Shown one piece after another: positions 6,159 to 12,235 of a DNA stretch of 13,231 nucleotides (positions are counted from its first letter, which is position 1; every line of letters begins with the position of its first letter). The notes beneath the pieces are model-generated. The model made no database searches. It had not been told where the DNA came from and was given only the letters and a program-made list of their open reading frames with translations. The stretch spans positions 1-13,231 of the forward strand of contig JAHJCS010000022.1 of assembly GCA_018812465.1 (NCBI GenBank), in the 5' to 3' direction. The stretch comes from Nanobdellota archaeon (GTDB taxonomy: Archaea > Nanobdellota > Nanobdellia > Woesearchaeales > UBA12501). A program made the translations under genes and the position numbers.

Positions 6159-6493
6159 TCTTTAAGCTTCAATATCGCAGCAGCAATGTCTCCTTTTGAA
6201 TCCTTGAGAGCCTCTTCTGCTTTGTCTTCAGAAACATCAGCCTGCTCTACGACTGTCTTTATATCATCTTCACTTATTTCTGGTTCAGATGATATCTGTC
6301 TCTCATGGATATTTCCCACAACCTGGAATGTCTCCTGGCCCATCATATTGACCTTGCTCACTGAAGGCTCTGTTATGATTATTTCCTTGTCTTTTGACCT
6401 GATTATGACTTCGTCAGCTTCAATCTCTACCTGCTGGATGCCCATCTTTTTCATTGCCTGGCGCATCATCCTTGGATTCATTCCTGGAATCAT
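6155..6493 (-). CDS. nac: Archaeal nascent polypeptide-associated complex protein (NAC-alpha type)
   Basis: 112 aa, the usual length of archaeal NAC, a homodimeric ribosome-associated chaperone that meets nascent chains at the exit tunnel. The start MIPGMNPRMMRQAMKKMGI is the typical archaeal opening. The NAC beta-barrel domain follows (about 20-62, EVIIRSKDKEIIITEPSV and VNMMGQETFQVVG). A C-terminal UBA domain occupies about 73-111 (EDDIKTVVEQADVSEDKAEEALK, DSKGDIAAAILKLKE). It lies 17 nt after secG and overlaps the CNNM gene start by 4 nt, so all three are probably on one mRNA. Pairing NAC with a translocon subunit makes sense because both handle nascent chains. Confidence 0.96.
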   Translation of the reverse strand: MIPGMNPRMMRQAMKKMGIQQVEIEADEVIIRSKDKEIIITEPSVSKVNMMGQETFQVVGNIHERQISSEPEISEDDIKTVVEQADVSEDKAEEALKDSKGDIAAAILKLKE

Positions 6494-6510
6494 ATTATCA
6501 CATCAAGATA

Positions 6511-6684
6511 TCAATAACCTAGCCAAGCTTTGCCCTGCCAGCGCAGAATTAACACTATTATGACTATTACTGCTATCATTATTATCACATGGCCTGGCTT
6601 GAGTGTTATCTTGGACTTGTATTCATCAAAATACCTTACCAGGCCGCCCATTCCAGAAGGCATCTGGACTTTGTCTTTTGCCAT
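6511..6684 (-). CDS. secG: Preprotein translocase subunit SecG / Sec61-beta
   Basis: A small gene read directly from the minus strand: 57 codons plus TGA. The protein starts MAKDKVQMPSGMGGLVRYFD and continues EYKSKITLKPGHVII, the conserved archaeal Sec61-beta pattern of a cytosolic PSGxGGLxRYFDE stretch before one tail-anchored helix. The single transmembrane segment is about residues 33-48 (VIIMIAVIVIIVLIL), followed by a short polar end RWQGKAWLGY. It is the third subunit of the SecY/E/G protein-conducting channel. A TATA box at 6707-6715 lies 31 nt (first T) before the ATG, indicating a leaderless transcript that continues into nac and the CNNM gene. Confidence 0.95.
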   Translation of the reverse strand: MAKDKVQMPSGMGGLVRYFDEYKSKITLKPGHVIIMIAVIVIIVLILRWQGKAWLGY

Positions 6685-6706
6685 ATGAGCTTAGAATAAG
6701 GGGTTT

Positions 6707-6715
6707 ATATTTAAA
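6707..6715 (-). promoter_or_regulatory. TATA box of the secG-nac-CNNM operon
   Basis: The minus strand reads TTTAAATAT. Its distance to the secG ATG (6684) predicts transcription starting at or within 2-3 nt of the start codon. Confidence 0.65.
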
Positions 6716-6767
6716 TGTTTGGTCGCTTCTCTATGCCAGAAATACCTCAAAATATCTCTAAAGAATG

Positions 6768-7137
6768 TGTAGGGTCAGAATAAGCCGCCTTCTGTCAGGC
6801 CCAAACAGAGCAGTCCAATCCTAAGATCGCTGTCCTGCGATAGCCTGTCTTGACATTCTACTATGCGTCATAATGACTTGCACAAGCCGGGGCTCGCCGT
6901 TTCATCCTTTCCTGACAACAAACTCTGCTGGTTAACTTGGCCCTGTCGCCAGGACTTTCGCAAGCATCATTGCGTTTATCAGGTGGTATCGTTTCTGAGC
7001 GGTTGCCTCCCATTTCTGGGACTCATGCACTGAAGCAAGCCTCAATGCAGAAGCAGCCGATTTTAGTGGGCGGACTTTCCTCAGCAAATCTGTCTGCAAG
7101 CAGCCAGATTTACCGCCAGTCAAGCTCTGACCCTACA
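6768..7137 (-). ncRNA. rnpB: RNase P RNA (archaeal type)
   Basis: Catalytic RNA that cuts the 5' leader from pre-tRNAs. The ends form a perfect 12-bp P1 helix: 7126-7137 pairs with 6768-6779. Conserved regions are present in order on the minus strand: GAGGAAAGTCCG at 7071-7082 (CR-I, 5' half of P4), GAAACGGCGAGCCCCG in the central part near 6890-6905, and ACAGAAGGCGGCTTAT at 6780-6795 (CR-V, 3' half of P4). The length of about 370 nt fits archaeal type A RNAs. A TATA box TTTATAAA at 7159-7166 is 29 nt upstream of the first paired base, so the 5' end is well placed. No obvious T-run terminator follows. Short reading frames inside this gene are not coding. Confidence 0.95.
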
Positions 7138-7158
7138 ATATATAAGAATAAATAGGGG

Positions 7159-7166
7159 TTTATAAA
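7159..7166 (-). promoter_or_regulatory. TATA box of rnpB
   Basis: Perfect TTTATAAA palindrome, with its minus-strand first T at 7166, 29 nt before the predicted RNA 5' end at 7137. Confidence 0.7.
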
Positions 7167-7240
7167 TATTGCTTTTAGGCTTTTTATCCCAATTAACTCA
7201 ATTAATGTGCTTGAAAATTGTATATCTGGTATTAATTTTT

Positions 7241-7379
7241 CCTAGCCTCGCCTGGTTGGGCTGAAAATTAGATACATACGAGGTGAGGTTTCTTGTCCTT
7301 TAGAGCAATTTTTTATGGGACTGACTGCCTCACTCCGCCACTTCAAGCTGCAGCATAGTCAGGCGGAGCTAGGATCAGT
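7241..7379. ncRNA. Candidate structured RNA in the gap between rnpB and the methyltransferase gene
   Basis: The 338-base gap 7138-7475 has no protein gene, but contains several complementary segments. CCTAGCCTCGCC (7241-7252) can pair with GGCGGAGCTAGG (7362-7373) over 12 positions with one wobble and one mismatch, closing about 133 nt. CTCCGCC (7333-7339) pairs perfectly with GGCGGAG (7362-7368), with a small outer stem ACTGA/TCAGT (7320-7324 with 7375-7379). CCTCGCCT (7246-7253) can pair with AGGTGAGG (7281-7288), and that segment also with CCTCACT (7328-7334). Some of these exclude each other. The strand is uncertain: the minus strand has an AAATATC element about 25 nt before 7373, and the plus strand has GTATATC before 7241. 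It does not match SRP RNA, 5S rRNA or tmRNA motifs that I know. Confidence 0.4.
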
Positions 7380-7475
7380 ATGCACCCTAAGATATTTCAT
7401 CAAGTGCGAATAATCATTCAGGTAAATCTATATTATCTATAATTCTTTTAGGAATATATTCAGTAATCTCAAAAT

Positions 7476-8600
7476 CTATCTTTCAAACAACAGAACATCC
7501 ATCTCTTTCTTGCCCTGCATGATCCTTAGCTCTTTCTTCAGCTTGAAACCATAATCTGATCCATGCTTCTTCAGCAGTTCTTTTGTGCTCTCTGATTCTG
7601 AAGCAAGAAGCATTGTCCCATTTTTCTTGAGCACAAACTCTGCCTGATGGAATAACTCCTTGAGTATTTTCTCTGCATTTTTTTTGTTCCTCTCTGTTAT
7701 TTGCACAGGATGTGTGACTATCTTGTCAACTGTATTCTTGTCTATCTTTGTGTCAAGCCATTCTATGTCAGCCCGTGTCACATTGATCATCTTGTTTATT
7801 CCTGCTATCTTTGCGTTCTTCTGGCTTGCTTTCACATAACCCAGCATTGCATCATATCCATATATCTTGAGCTTCTCTTTCTTGTCACTCTTCTTGTCTA
7901 TCTTCTCAAATATATCATCAAAATCAATGCCCTTAAAGCACGCAAACTTGAGGAAAGAGAACTTATCCTTGTTGAAATAATTGACTGAGAAGCCTGTTGC
8001 GAATAGGGCAGCTTCTATAGGTATTGTGCCTGATCCGCTGAATGGGTCCAGAAGCAGATCCTTGTTCTTGTAATCAGCCATCCTTAGTAGAGCATATCCT
8101 ACAATAGCTTTCAATGATTCTCTGTAATTGAATATCCTGTACTGCCTCTTGCTGAGGTCAAATCCTGCAAAATCAATCCCAATATAGCACTCATTACTGT
8201 ATATATAGACATATATTATAACGTCCGGGTCATTAAGGTTGACTTTCCCTTCAATCTGGTCTCCGCATCCTTCTTCAATTTCCTGGCTCACAAAATTATG
8301 ATCTCCTATATGCATGCATTTCACTTTGAATGTGGCATCTTTCAGGAATTCAGAGAAATCAGTCTTCTTGACCTCTTTATAGATATCCTCTATTTTCTTG
8401 AAACTGATGTGTGCCTTGAGAAGCAGTATCTTAGTCACAGACTGGGCTTTGTAGCATAGAATGCAGAGGTCAATTAGTTTCTTTGGCTCAAAGAACACAA
8501 CAGAATCCTTTATTGATGTCTTCTTTGGACTGATAAGCTCTTTTATCTCTTTCTCGCATACCTGCTCAATTCCTGGATTGGTTATTGCTATTGCCTGCAT
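7476..8600 (-). CDS. THUMP-domain SAM-dependent RNA methyltransferase (Trm14/RlmL-like, altered motif IV)
   Basis: 374 aa from the chosen start; related to COG0116 enzymes that make N2-methylguanosine in tRNA or rRNA. A THUMP RNA-binding domain spans about residues 40-148 (with PDVIIYVYIYSNECYIGIDFAG at its end), followed by RQYRIFNYRESLKAIVGYALL and SAM-binding motif I LLLDPFSGSGTIPIEAA near 184-200 in the longer form. The KIYGYDAM segment matches motif II. Motif IV, normally NPPY/NLPY, reads IVTHPVQITERN here, so the usual catalytic Asn and aromatic residue are missing. Start: ATGs exist at 8606 and 8600. The TATA box at 8622-8630 lies 30 nt (first T) before 8600, matching the leaderless spacing of other genes here, so I prefer 8600. 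The family is firm; substrate and activity are uncertain. Confidence 0.88.
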   Translation of the reverse strand: MQAIAITNPGIEQVCEKEIKELISPKKTSIKDSVVFFEPKKLIDLCILCYKAQSVTKILLLKAHISFKKIEDIYKEVKKTDFSEFLKDATFKVKCMHIGDHNFVSQEIEEGCGDQIEGKVNLNDPDVIIYVYIYSNECYIGIDFAGFDLSKRQYRIFNYRESLKAIVGYALLRMADYKNKDLLLDPFSGSGTIPIEAALFATGFSVNYFNKDKFSFLKFACFKGIDFDDIFEKIDKKSDKKEKLKIYGYDAMLGYVKASQKNAKIAGINKMINVTRADIEWLDTKIDKNTVDKIVTHPVQITERNKKNAEKILKELFHQAEFVLKKNGTMLLASESESTKELLKKHGSDYGFKLKKELRIMQGKKEMDVLLFER

Positions 8601-8621
8601 GCGCATAACAAGAATACAGCA

Positions 8622-8630
8622 CTATATAAA
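8622..8630 (-). promoter_or_regulatory. TATA box of the THUMP methyltransferase gene
   Basis: The minus strand reads TTTATATAG. It lies in the short gap after the 169-aa gene stop at 8636, so the methyltransferase probably has its own promoter rather than depending on the upstream genes. Confidence 0.6.
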
Positions 8631-8635
8631 TTTAG

Positions 8636-9145
8636 TTACTCAGGGTTTACAGTGCGTTCATGCCTGGCTTTTGAGTAATCATGGCTAAGATCCTCTTCAT
8701 CCAGATTAGTTTTCAGGCAATTCAGTATGTGGTCACGCAGAATAATGTTTTTTCCTGAGATATCTTCCCCCCATAACTTTCTGATACAGTAACCCAGCAC
8801 TTCAGGCCCTTCCTGGAGCTCTCTTACATAAGCGCCTATTCCTGTCGGTTCTGCCTGATCCTCTCCTTCAAATTTTTTATCATTCATGAATCTGATGAAA
8901 TGATCAGCTAGGTATTTTGCAATATCCTTTTCTTCTCCGGGTTCATATTTTATATTTGATGACACCTGTTTTATTATGTAGCACAGAGCGCCATTCAGGC
9001 ATTCTTCAAGAAACTGGTTATGTTTAGGATCATTGAGATTTCCTGTTCTTTCAGCTATAGATTTATTTAATGGTGCAAAATAATCTTCAATTGAGCCGTC
9101 TTCTGCTCTGGGCGGCTGTCCGTGTCCATCTTTATTGTCTGTCAT
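8636..9145 (-). CDS. Hypothetical acidic soluble protein
   Basis: 169 aa, not recognised. There is no signal peptide or membrane helix. The N-terminus (MTDNKDGHGQPPRAEDGS) is polar and probably disordered. The body is helical, with QFLEECLNGALCYIIKQVSS, a charged KYEPGEEKDIAKYLADHFI segment, VRELQEGPEVLGYCIRKLWG and ILRDHILNCLKTN; three or four cysteines are scattered without a metal-binding pattern. A GGAG motif at 9155-9158 is 9 nt before the ATG. The ATG overlaps a TGA that ends an alternate frame coming from the upstream membrane-protein gene (see findings), which hints at translational coupling. It may belong with the 309-aa membrane protein and the 574-aa protein upstream, all on the same strand. 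Confidence 0.7.
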   Translation of the reverse strand: MTDNKDGHGQPPRAEDGSIEDYFAPLNKSIAERTGNLNDPKHNQFLEECLNGALCYIIKQVSSNIKYEPGEEKDIAKYLADHFIRFMNDKKFEGEDQAEPTGIGAYVRELQEGPEVLGYCIRKLWGEDISGKNIILRDHILNCLKTNLDEEDLSHDYSKARHERTVNPE

Positions 9146-9239
9146 TCTAATATTCTCCAGTCTGGCACATTGCCTAAATTACCTAGTATAGAACCTCTTT
9201 TTTCCTGTGAAAATATATGCTTAAATAAATATTTTACGT

Positions 9240-10169
9240 TTATCTGTGCAGGCCTTGATGCACAGCATGGACAGCCGGCCTCTGATGCAGTATCATTCCT
9301 TCTCTTCTGCCTTGTTTTAGCAGCATCCTTCTCTTTCTTCTGATCTCCTTGTTTCCATAATTATACAGTGTGAATCCTAGCGCGAACATAAACAGTGATA
9401 CAAGGAAAGTCTCTCTTGCTATATACCATGAGAATGCGAATAGCTTTAATATGTTCTCTCCGTAAAGGCTCTGAGCTACAGCCTCAATAGCAAATATTCT
9501 TATCAGGGCATAATATATAAGGCTGAACCATCCTACAAACACAAGTATCTTTCCGAAAAGATGCAGGGCTATCGGCTTTCTTCCTAGGGACTTTGTGACA
9601 TAATATATCATAGACCCAAATATCAGTGAGAAGAATCCTATGAGGAACATGAGTCCCATCATGTTCCATATCATTATGCCTGATGTGGCTTTGCTGAATG
9701 CAAGCTGTGTTGACACCAGCTGGGCGCTCACCAGGAGGTCATTGATTGAGTTGACAGTCATTATCTGCACAAATACAACAGCAACAACTCCTACCACTCC
9801 TGGAATAAGTATTATCTTGCCTATATCCTTTACGAACTCTTCTTTTGATTTCAGTGTGAGGATCTTGATTACTATCCCTACAAGGCACAGGGTCAGTCCT
9901 ATGACCAAAGCCCATGTCTGGTGCTGATTTATGAAACTGAATGGGAAAGAATTGGATATTGTGTTGATCATAAGCGAGATTTCGCTCTCTGAGCTTGATA
10001 GGCCGACACGCTCTCCTATAAGCTTCATAGCATCAACCCATTTCGCCTCAAGATTGAAGTAGGTGACTCCACTCATCACAAGAAGCAGGGCTAGGCCTGC
10101 TTCAAGGAGCTCGTCAACAAGCTCTCCTCCTATGAATTCAGTTATTCCAGCTCTCTTGCCTAATCTCAT
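9240..10169 (-). CDS. Hypothetical multi-pass membrane protein, possibly with frameshifted C-terminus
   Basis: 309 aa, not recognised. Hydrophobic segments lie at about 20-38 (LLEAGLALLLVMSGVTYF), 85-106 (ALVIGLTLCLVGIVIKIL), 116-138 (IILIPGVVGVVAVVFVQIM), 163-190 (IMIWNMMGLMFLIGFFSLIF), 204-226 (LFGKILVFVGWFSLIYYALI) and 243-270 (FLVSLFMFALGFTLYNYG), so about six helices. A basic tail RRKRRMLLKQGRREG suggests a cytoplasmic C-terminus. The last 15 residues (HQRPAVHAVHQGLHR) look unlike protein sequence, while another frame stays open for 72 codons across this end and stops exactly on the next gene's ATG. A frame change near 9300-9360 is therefore possible. The TATA box at 10195-10202 gives a near-leaderless start at 10169. 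Confidence 0.75.
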   Translation of the reverse strand: MRLGKRAGITEFIGGELVDELLEAGLALLLVMSGVTYFNLEAKWVDAMKLIGERVGLSSSESEISLMINTISNSFPFSFINQHQTWALVIGLTLCLVGIVIKILTLKSKEEFVKDIGKIILIPGVVGVVAVVFVQIMTVNSINDLLVSAQLVSTQLAFSKATSGIMIWNMMGLMFLIGFFSLIFGSMIYYVTKSLGRKPIALHLFGKILVFVGWFSLIYYALIRIFAIEAVAQSLYGENILKLFAFSWYIARETFLVSLFMFALGFTLYNYGNKEIRRKRRMLLKQGRREGMILHQRPAVHAVHQGLHR

Positions 10170-10194
10170 CGTGAATCAGAAAATAAAGAAAGTG

Positions 10195-10202
10195 ATTTAT
10201 AA
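10195..10202 (-). promoter_or_regulatory. BRE/TATA promoter of the 309-aa membrane protein gene
   Basis: The minus strand reads AAAACC followed by TTATAAAT in the 54-nt gap after the 574-aa gene. The first T is 33 nt before the ATG at 10169, so a separate, nearly leaderless transcript is likely. Confidence 0.6.
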
Positions 10203-10223
10203 GGTTTTTGGTTGTGGTAAGGC

Positions 10224-11948
10224 TCACTTTACAGTGTCTGCTCCATTTGAACCATTTGCATGTCCCTTGTCCTTTTCATACTTCTTTTTATAAGCTATAT
10301 TGAAGCTATTGAGGCTTGGACTGTCAAGGACAATCTCTGCTATCAAGGGCGCAAAATCATGGTATCCTATCCTGCAGAGGTATCTTATTCCATCTGCTGC
10401 TCCATGCGGCTCTGTCGCATCGCTTGGATCACGGTTGTCCTGCAGGTCGCTCTCTAGGACATAATTAGCATAATGCATAAGAGCTTCTCCCAGGTCAGTT
10501 GTGACTGCAAGCACATCAAGCTTGCCATCTCCTGTGGCATATGTCACTGCATTTGTGTTTGGATTCATTCCATAAGCTATCTTTGCTTTGAGCTTTTTTG
10601 CCTGTTTGCCCACCTTATCATTCCTGAAGTGGGCATTGAATTCACCTGATGCATAGTTTGTTATTGTGTCAAGGTCATGTTCATCTTCTAGCAGGGGGTG
10701 TTTTTTGGTTCCTTTCTCAGTTATTGTATATTTTGGAGATAATGCATAAAGCATCACAAAAGGCAATGCATCATGATAATCCTGGAATGTGTATGGTTTG
10801 TAAGGAAGTGGCTGTCCTTTTTGTTCAGCATCCTTCTGATGTCTGCTTTCAGTAGGATCTAATCCGAACATGTCGAACTGTTTGACTCCATATTTCTCTT
10901 TCATCTGTGTCAAGAATGTTCCGAAGTTCCTTGTTGCCATAATAGCCAGTTTTGATGCAAGTATTGAGACATTCTTTGCTGGATGTCCATTATACAGCTC
11001 ATCTGGACTTGGCATCCTCAGCTGCTGCTGGTATGCCCACCTATTTGTGCCAAACAAGTCTTCTATCATCTTTATCTCTCTGTCAAACAATGAATCTGGC
11101 ATAAATCCGTCTCCAAGAGCTTCTGCTGTGATTGGTTCATCTTCTGGTGAAGCGCATTTCTTCTTACTCATCATCTCATCGCCCTGCTGCGGAGTGAATT
11201 TTGCTTTGAACTTCTCTATTCCTTCAGCTACTCTTTTTGATATCTCCTCTTCCTTCTCTATGATCTCTTTTGCGAGAGTGTCAAAATTCTCGCTCCAAGC
11301 ATAAACATAACGGGCTGTGCTCTCATCCCAGTTCTCTATTCCCCAGAGCTCAACTCCCCCTATGGTTCTTCCGTCCTTTGTGCTAAGATAGAAGTTGCCC
11401 AGTGTTCCATTGATGCCTCCTAGAATCTCAAGATTTACTCCTTGCATAAAATATGGCATCTTGCTACCAAAGTTCATTGTGTAGTCCGGGTTCTGCAGCT
11501 TGAAGTCTCCAATCTCATTGATTTCTTCAGCAGTCATATCTCTGTATTGCTTGCTTTCTGAATCAAATATGCTGGTTATTCCTCCATCAACCTTGCTCAA
11601 TCCACTTGAGACAAGATTAAGGCTGGCATACTTTGGTTTAACATACTGTAAAAGAATGTCAAAAGCTCTGTGGATCTTGTCATTGTCAGATATTGGAGTA
11701 TTATCCTGATTGATCTCATCTCTTATACTATCAAAAGCCTTGTATACATTGAGCTCAAGAGAATCAGTATCTGTGTCACGGAATGATCTCCAGCGTTTGT
11801 TATGATCAGGTACTCTAAGTTCTTTGATATGATCAGGAATTGGTTTTTCATCTCCAAAGAACATACCTTTGAAAGGCGCTCCATTTGGGTGCATTCTTCC
11901 AGCTACTATATATTCAATTTCTTTGGGTTTATCAGTTTCGTCTGCCAT
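10224..11948 (-). CDS. Large hypothetical soluble protein
   Basis: 574 aa from the chosen start, the largest complete gene in the window and not a family I recognise. There is no signal peptide, membrane helix, Walker motif or cysteine cluster. The N-terminus is acidic (MADETDKPKEIEYIVAGRMH). The middle has GVNLEILGGINGTLGNFYL and TIGGVELWGIENWDE, which look like beta strands, then a highly charged helix with KEIIEKEEEISKRVAEGIEK (about 235-260). The C-terminal half includes FGLDPTESRHQKDAEQKG, LLEDEHDLDTITNYASGEFN and TTDLGEALMHYANYVLE. The frame is open to an ATG at 11987, but the ATG at 11946-11948 has a GGAG motif 4 nt upstream. A TATA box at 12021-12030 predicts a leader of about 50 nt that contains this site and a small CAGCA/TGCTG hairpin (11982-11994). 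Confidence 0.78.
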   Translation of the reverse strand: MADETDKPKEIEYIVAGRMHPNGAPFKGMFFGDEKPIPDHIKELRVPDHNKRWRSFRDTDTDSLELNVYKAFDSIRDEINQDNTPISDNDKIHRAFDILLQYVKPKYASLNLVSSGLSKVDGGITSIFDSESKQYRDMTAEEINEIGDFKLQNPDYTMNFGSKMPYFMQGVNLEILGGINGTLGNFYLSTKDGRTIGGVELWGIENWDESTARYVYAWSENFDTLAKEIIEKEEEISKRVAEGIEKFKAKFTPQQGDEMMSKKKCASPEDEPITAEALGDGFMPDSLFDREIKMIEDLFGTNRWAYQQQLRMPSPDELYNGHPAKNVSILASKLAIMATRNFGTFLTQMKEKYGVKQFDMFGLDPTESRHQKDAEQKGQPLPYKPYTFQDYHDALPFVMLYALSPKYTITEKGTKKHPLLEDEHDLDTITNYASGEFNAHFRNDKVGKQAKKLKAKIAYGMNPNTNAVTYATGDGKLDVLAVTTDLGEALMHYANYVLESDLQDNRDPSDATEPHGAADGIRYLCRIGYHDFAPLIAEIVLDSPSLNSFNIAYKKKYEKDKGHANGSNGADTVK

Positions 11949-12020
11949 TTTGCTCCTTTTGTATATATTCTGTATATGGCCCAGCATTTTGCTGTGGCTT
12001 TTAACCTATAAACTACTACT

Positions 12021-12030
12021 AGTATTTAAA
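12021..12030 (-). promoter_or_regulatory. BRE/TATA promoter of the 574-aa gene
   Basis: The minus strand reads GAAAGG then TTTAAATACT, nearly identical to the promoter of the MinD-like operon. It predicts a start near 12000 and, unlike most promoters here, a real 5' leader of about 50 nt. Confidence 0.65.
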
Positions 12031-12127
12031 CCTTTCGCTTTTTAGCCACTGCTAAGTGGTAAATATTTGGTCAAGTATTTTCTATCAAGTTTAATATACT
12101 AAGCTTCTAAACACCTATACGCCTTGG

Positions 12128-12143
12128 ATAACATATATGTTAT
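12128..12143. repeat. Perfect 16-bp palindrome in the gyrA-downstream gap
   Basis: ATAACATATATGTTAT is its own reverse complement. It lies about 100 bp upstream of the 574-aa gene promoter and 93 bp beyond the gyrA stop. It could be an operator, but AT-rich palindromes of this kind also arise by chance. The rest of the gap 12031-12235 shows no gene. Confidence 0.4.
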
Positions 12144-12148
12144 GTGGA

Positions 12149-12200
12149 GAACAAAGGCTTTTTAGGCTGATACAAGCCCAGATAAGCCTCAGAATTGTTC
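12149..12200. repeat. Nested inverted repeat (hairpin-forming) between gyrA and the 574-aa gene
   Basis: GAACAA (12149-12154) pairs with TTGTTC (12195-12200), and inside it AGGCT (12164-12168) pairs with AGCCT (12185-12189), separated by an asymmetric internal loop. On the minus strand this lies in the gyrA 3' region, after a T-run. It could be a 3' UTR structure or a small RNA; no known RNA motif was recognised. Confidence 0.3.
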
Positions 12201-12210
12201 ATAATAGTTC

Positions 12211-12226
12211 TTTTATATATAAAAAA
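12211..12226 (-). terminator. AT palindrome and T-run after gyrA
   Basis: Ten bases after the gyrA stop the minus strand has six T in a row (12221-12226), running into the self-complementary TTTTATATATAAAA (12211-12224). Oligo-T runs terminate archaeal RNA polymerase, so this is the likely end of the gyrA transcript. Confidence 0.5.
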
Positions 12227-12235
12227 CATTAAGAA

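Noticed and set aside
6932..7155. Open frames of 63 and 72 codons on opposite strands
   Set aside because: Both lie inside the RNase P RNA gene, whose P1 helix, CR-I and CR-V motifs are clear; the frames are incidental.
7375..7402. C/D-box small RNA candidate on the minus strand (TGATGA then CTGA 18 nt later)
   Set aside because: The first base of the C box is wrong, there is no D'/C' pair and no terminal stem, so the match is probably chance.
7138..7475. SRP RNA or 5S rRNA in the gap next to rnpB
   Set aside because: The conserved helix 8 sequence of SRP RNA (GGAAGG...AGCAG type) and the 5S loop B/C signatures are absent on both strands.
12120..12230. Replication origin
   Set aside because: The palindromes are AT-rich, but there are no repeated origin-recognition boxes and no orc1/cdc6 gene nearby.
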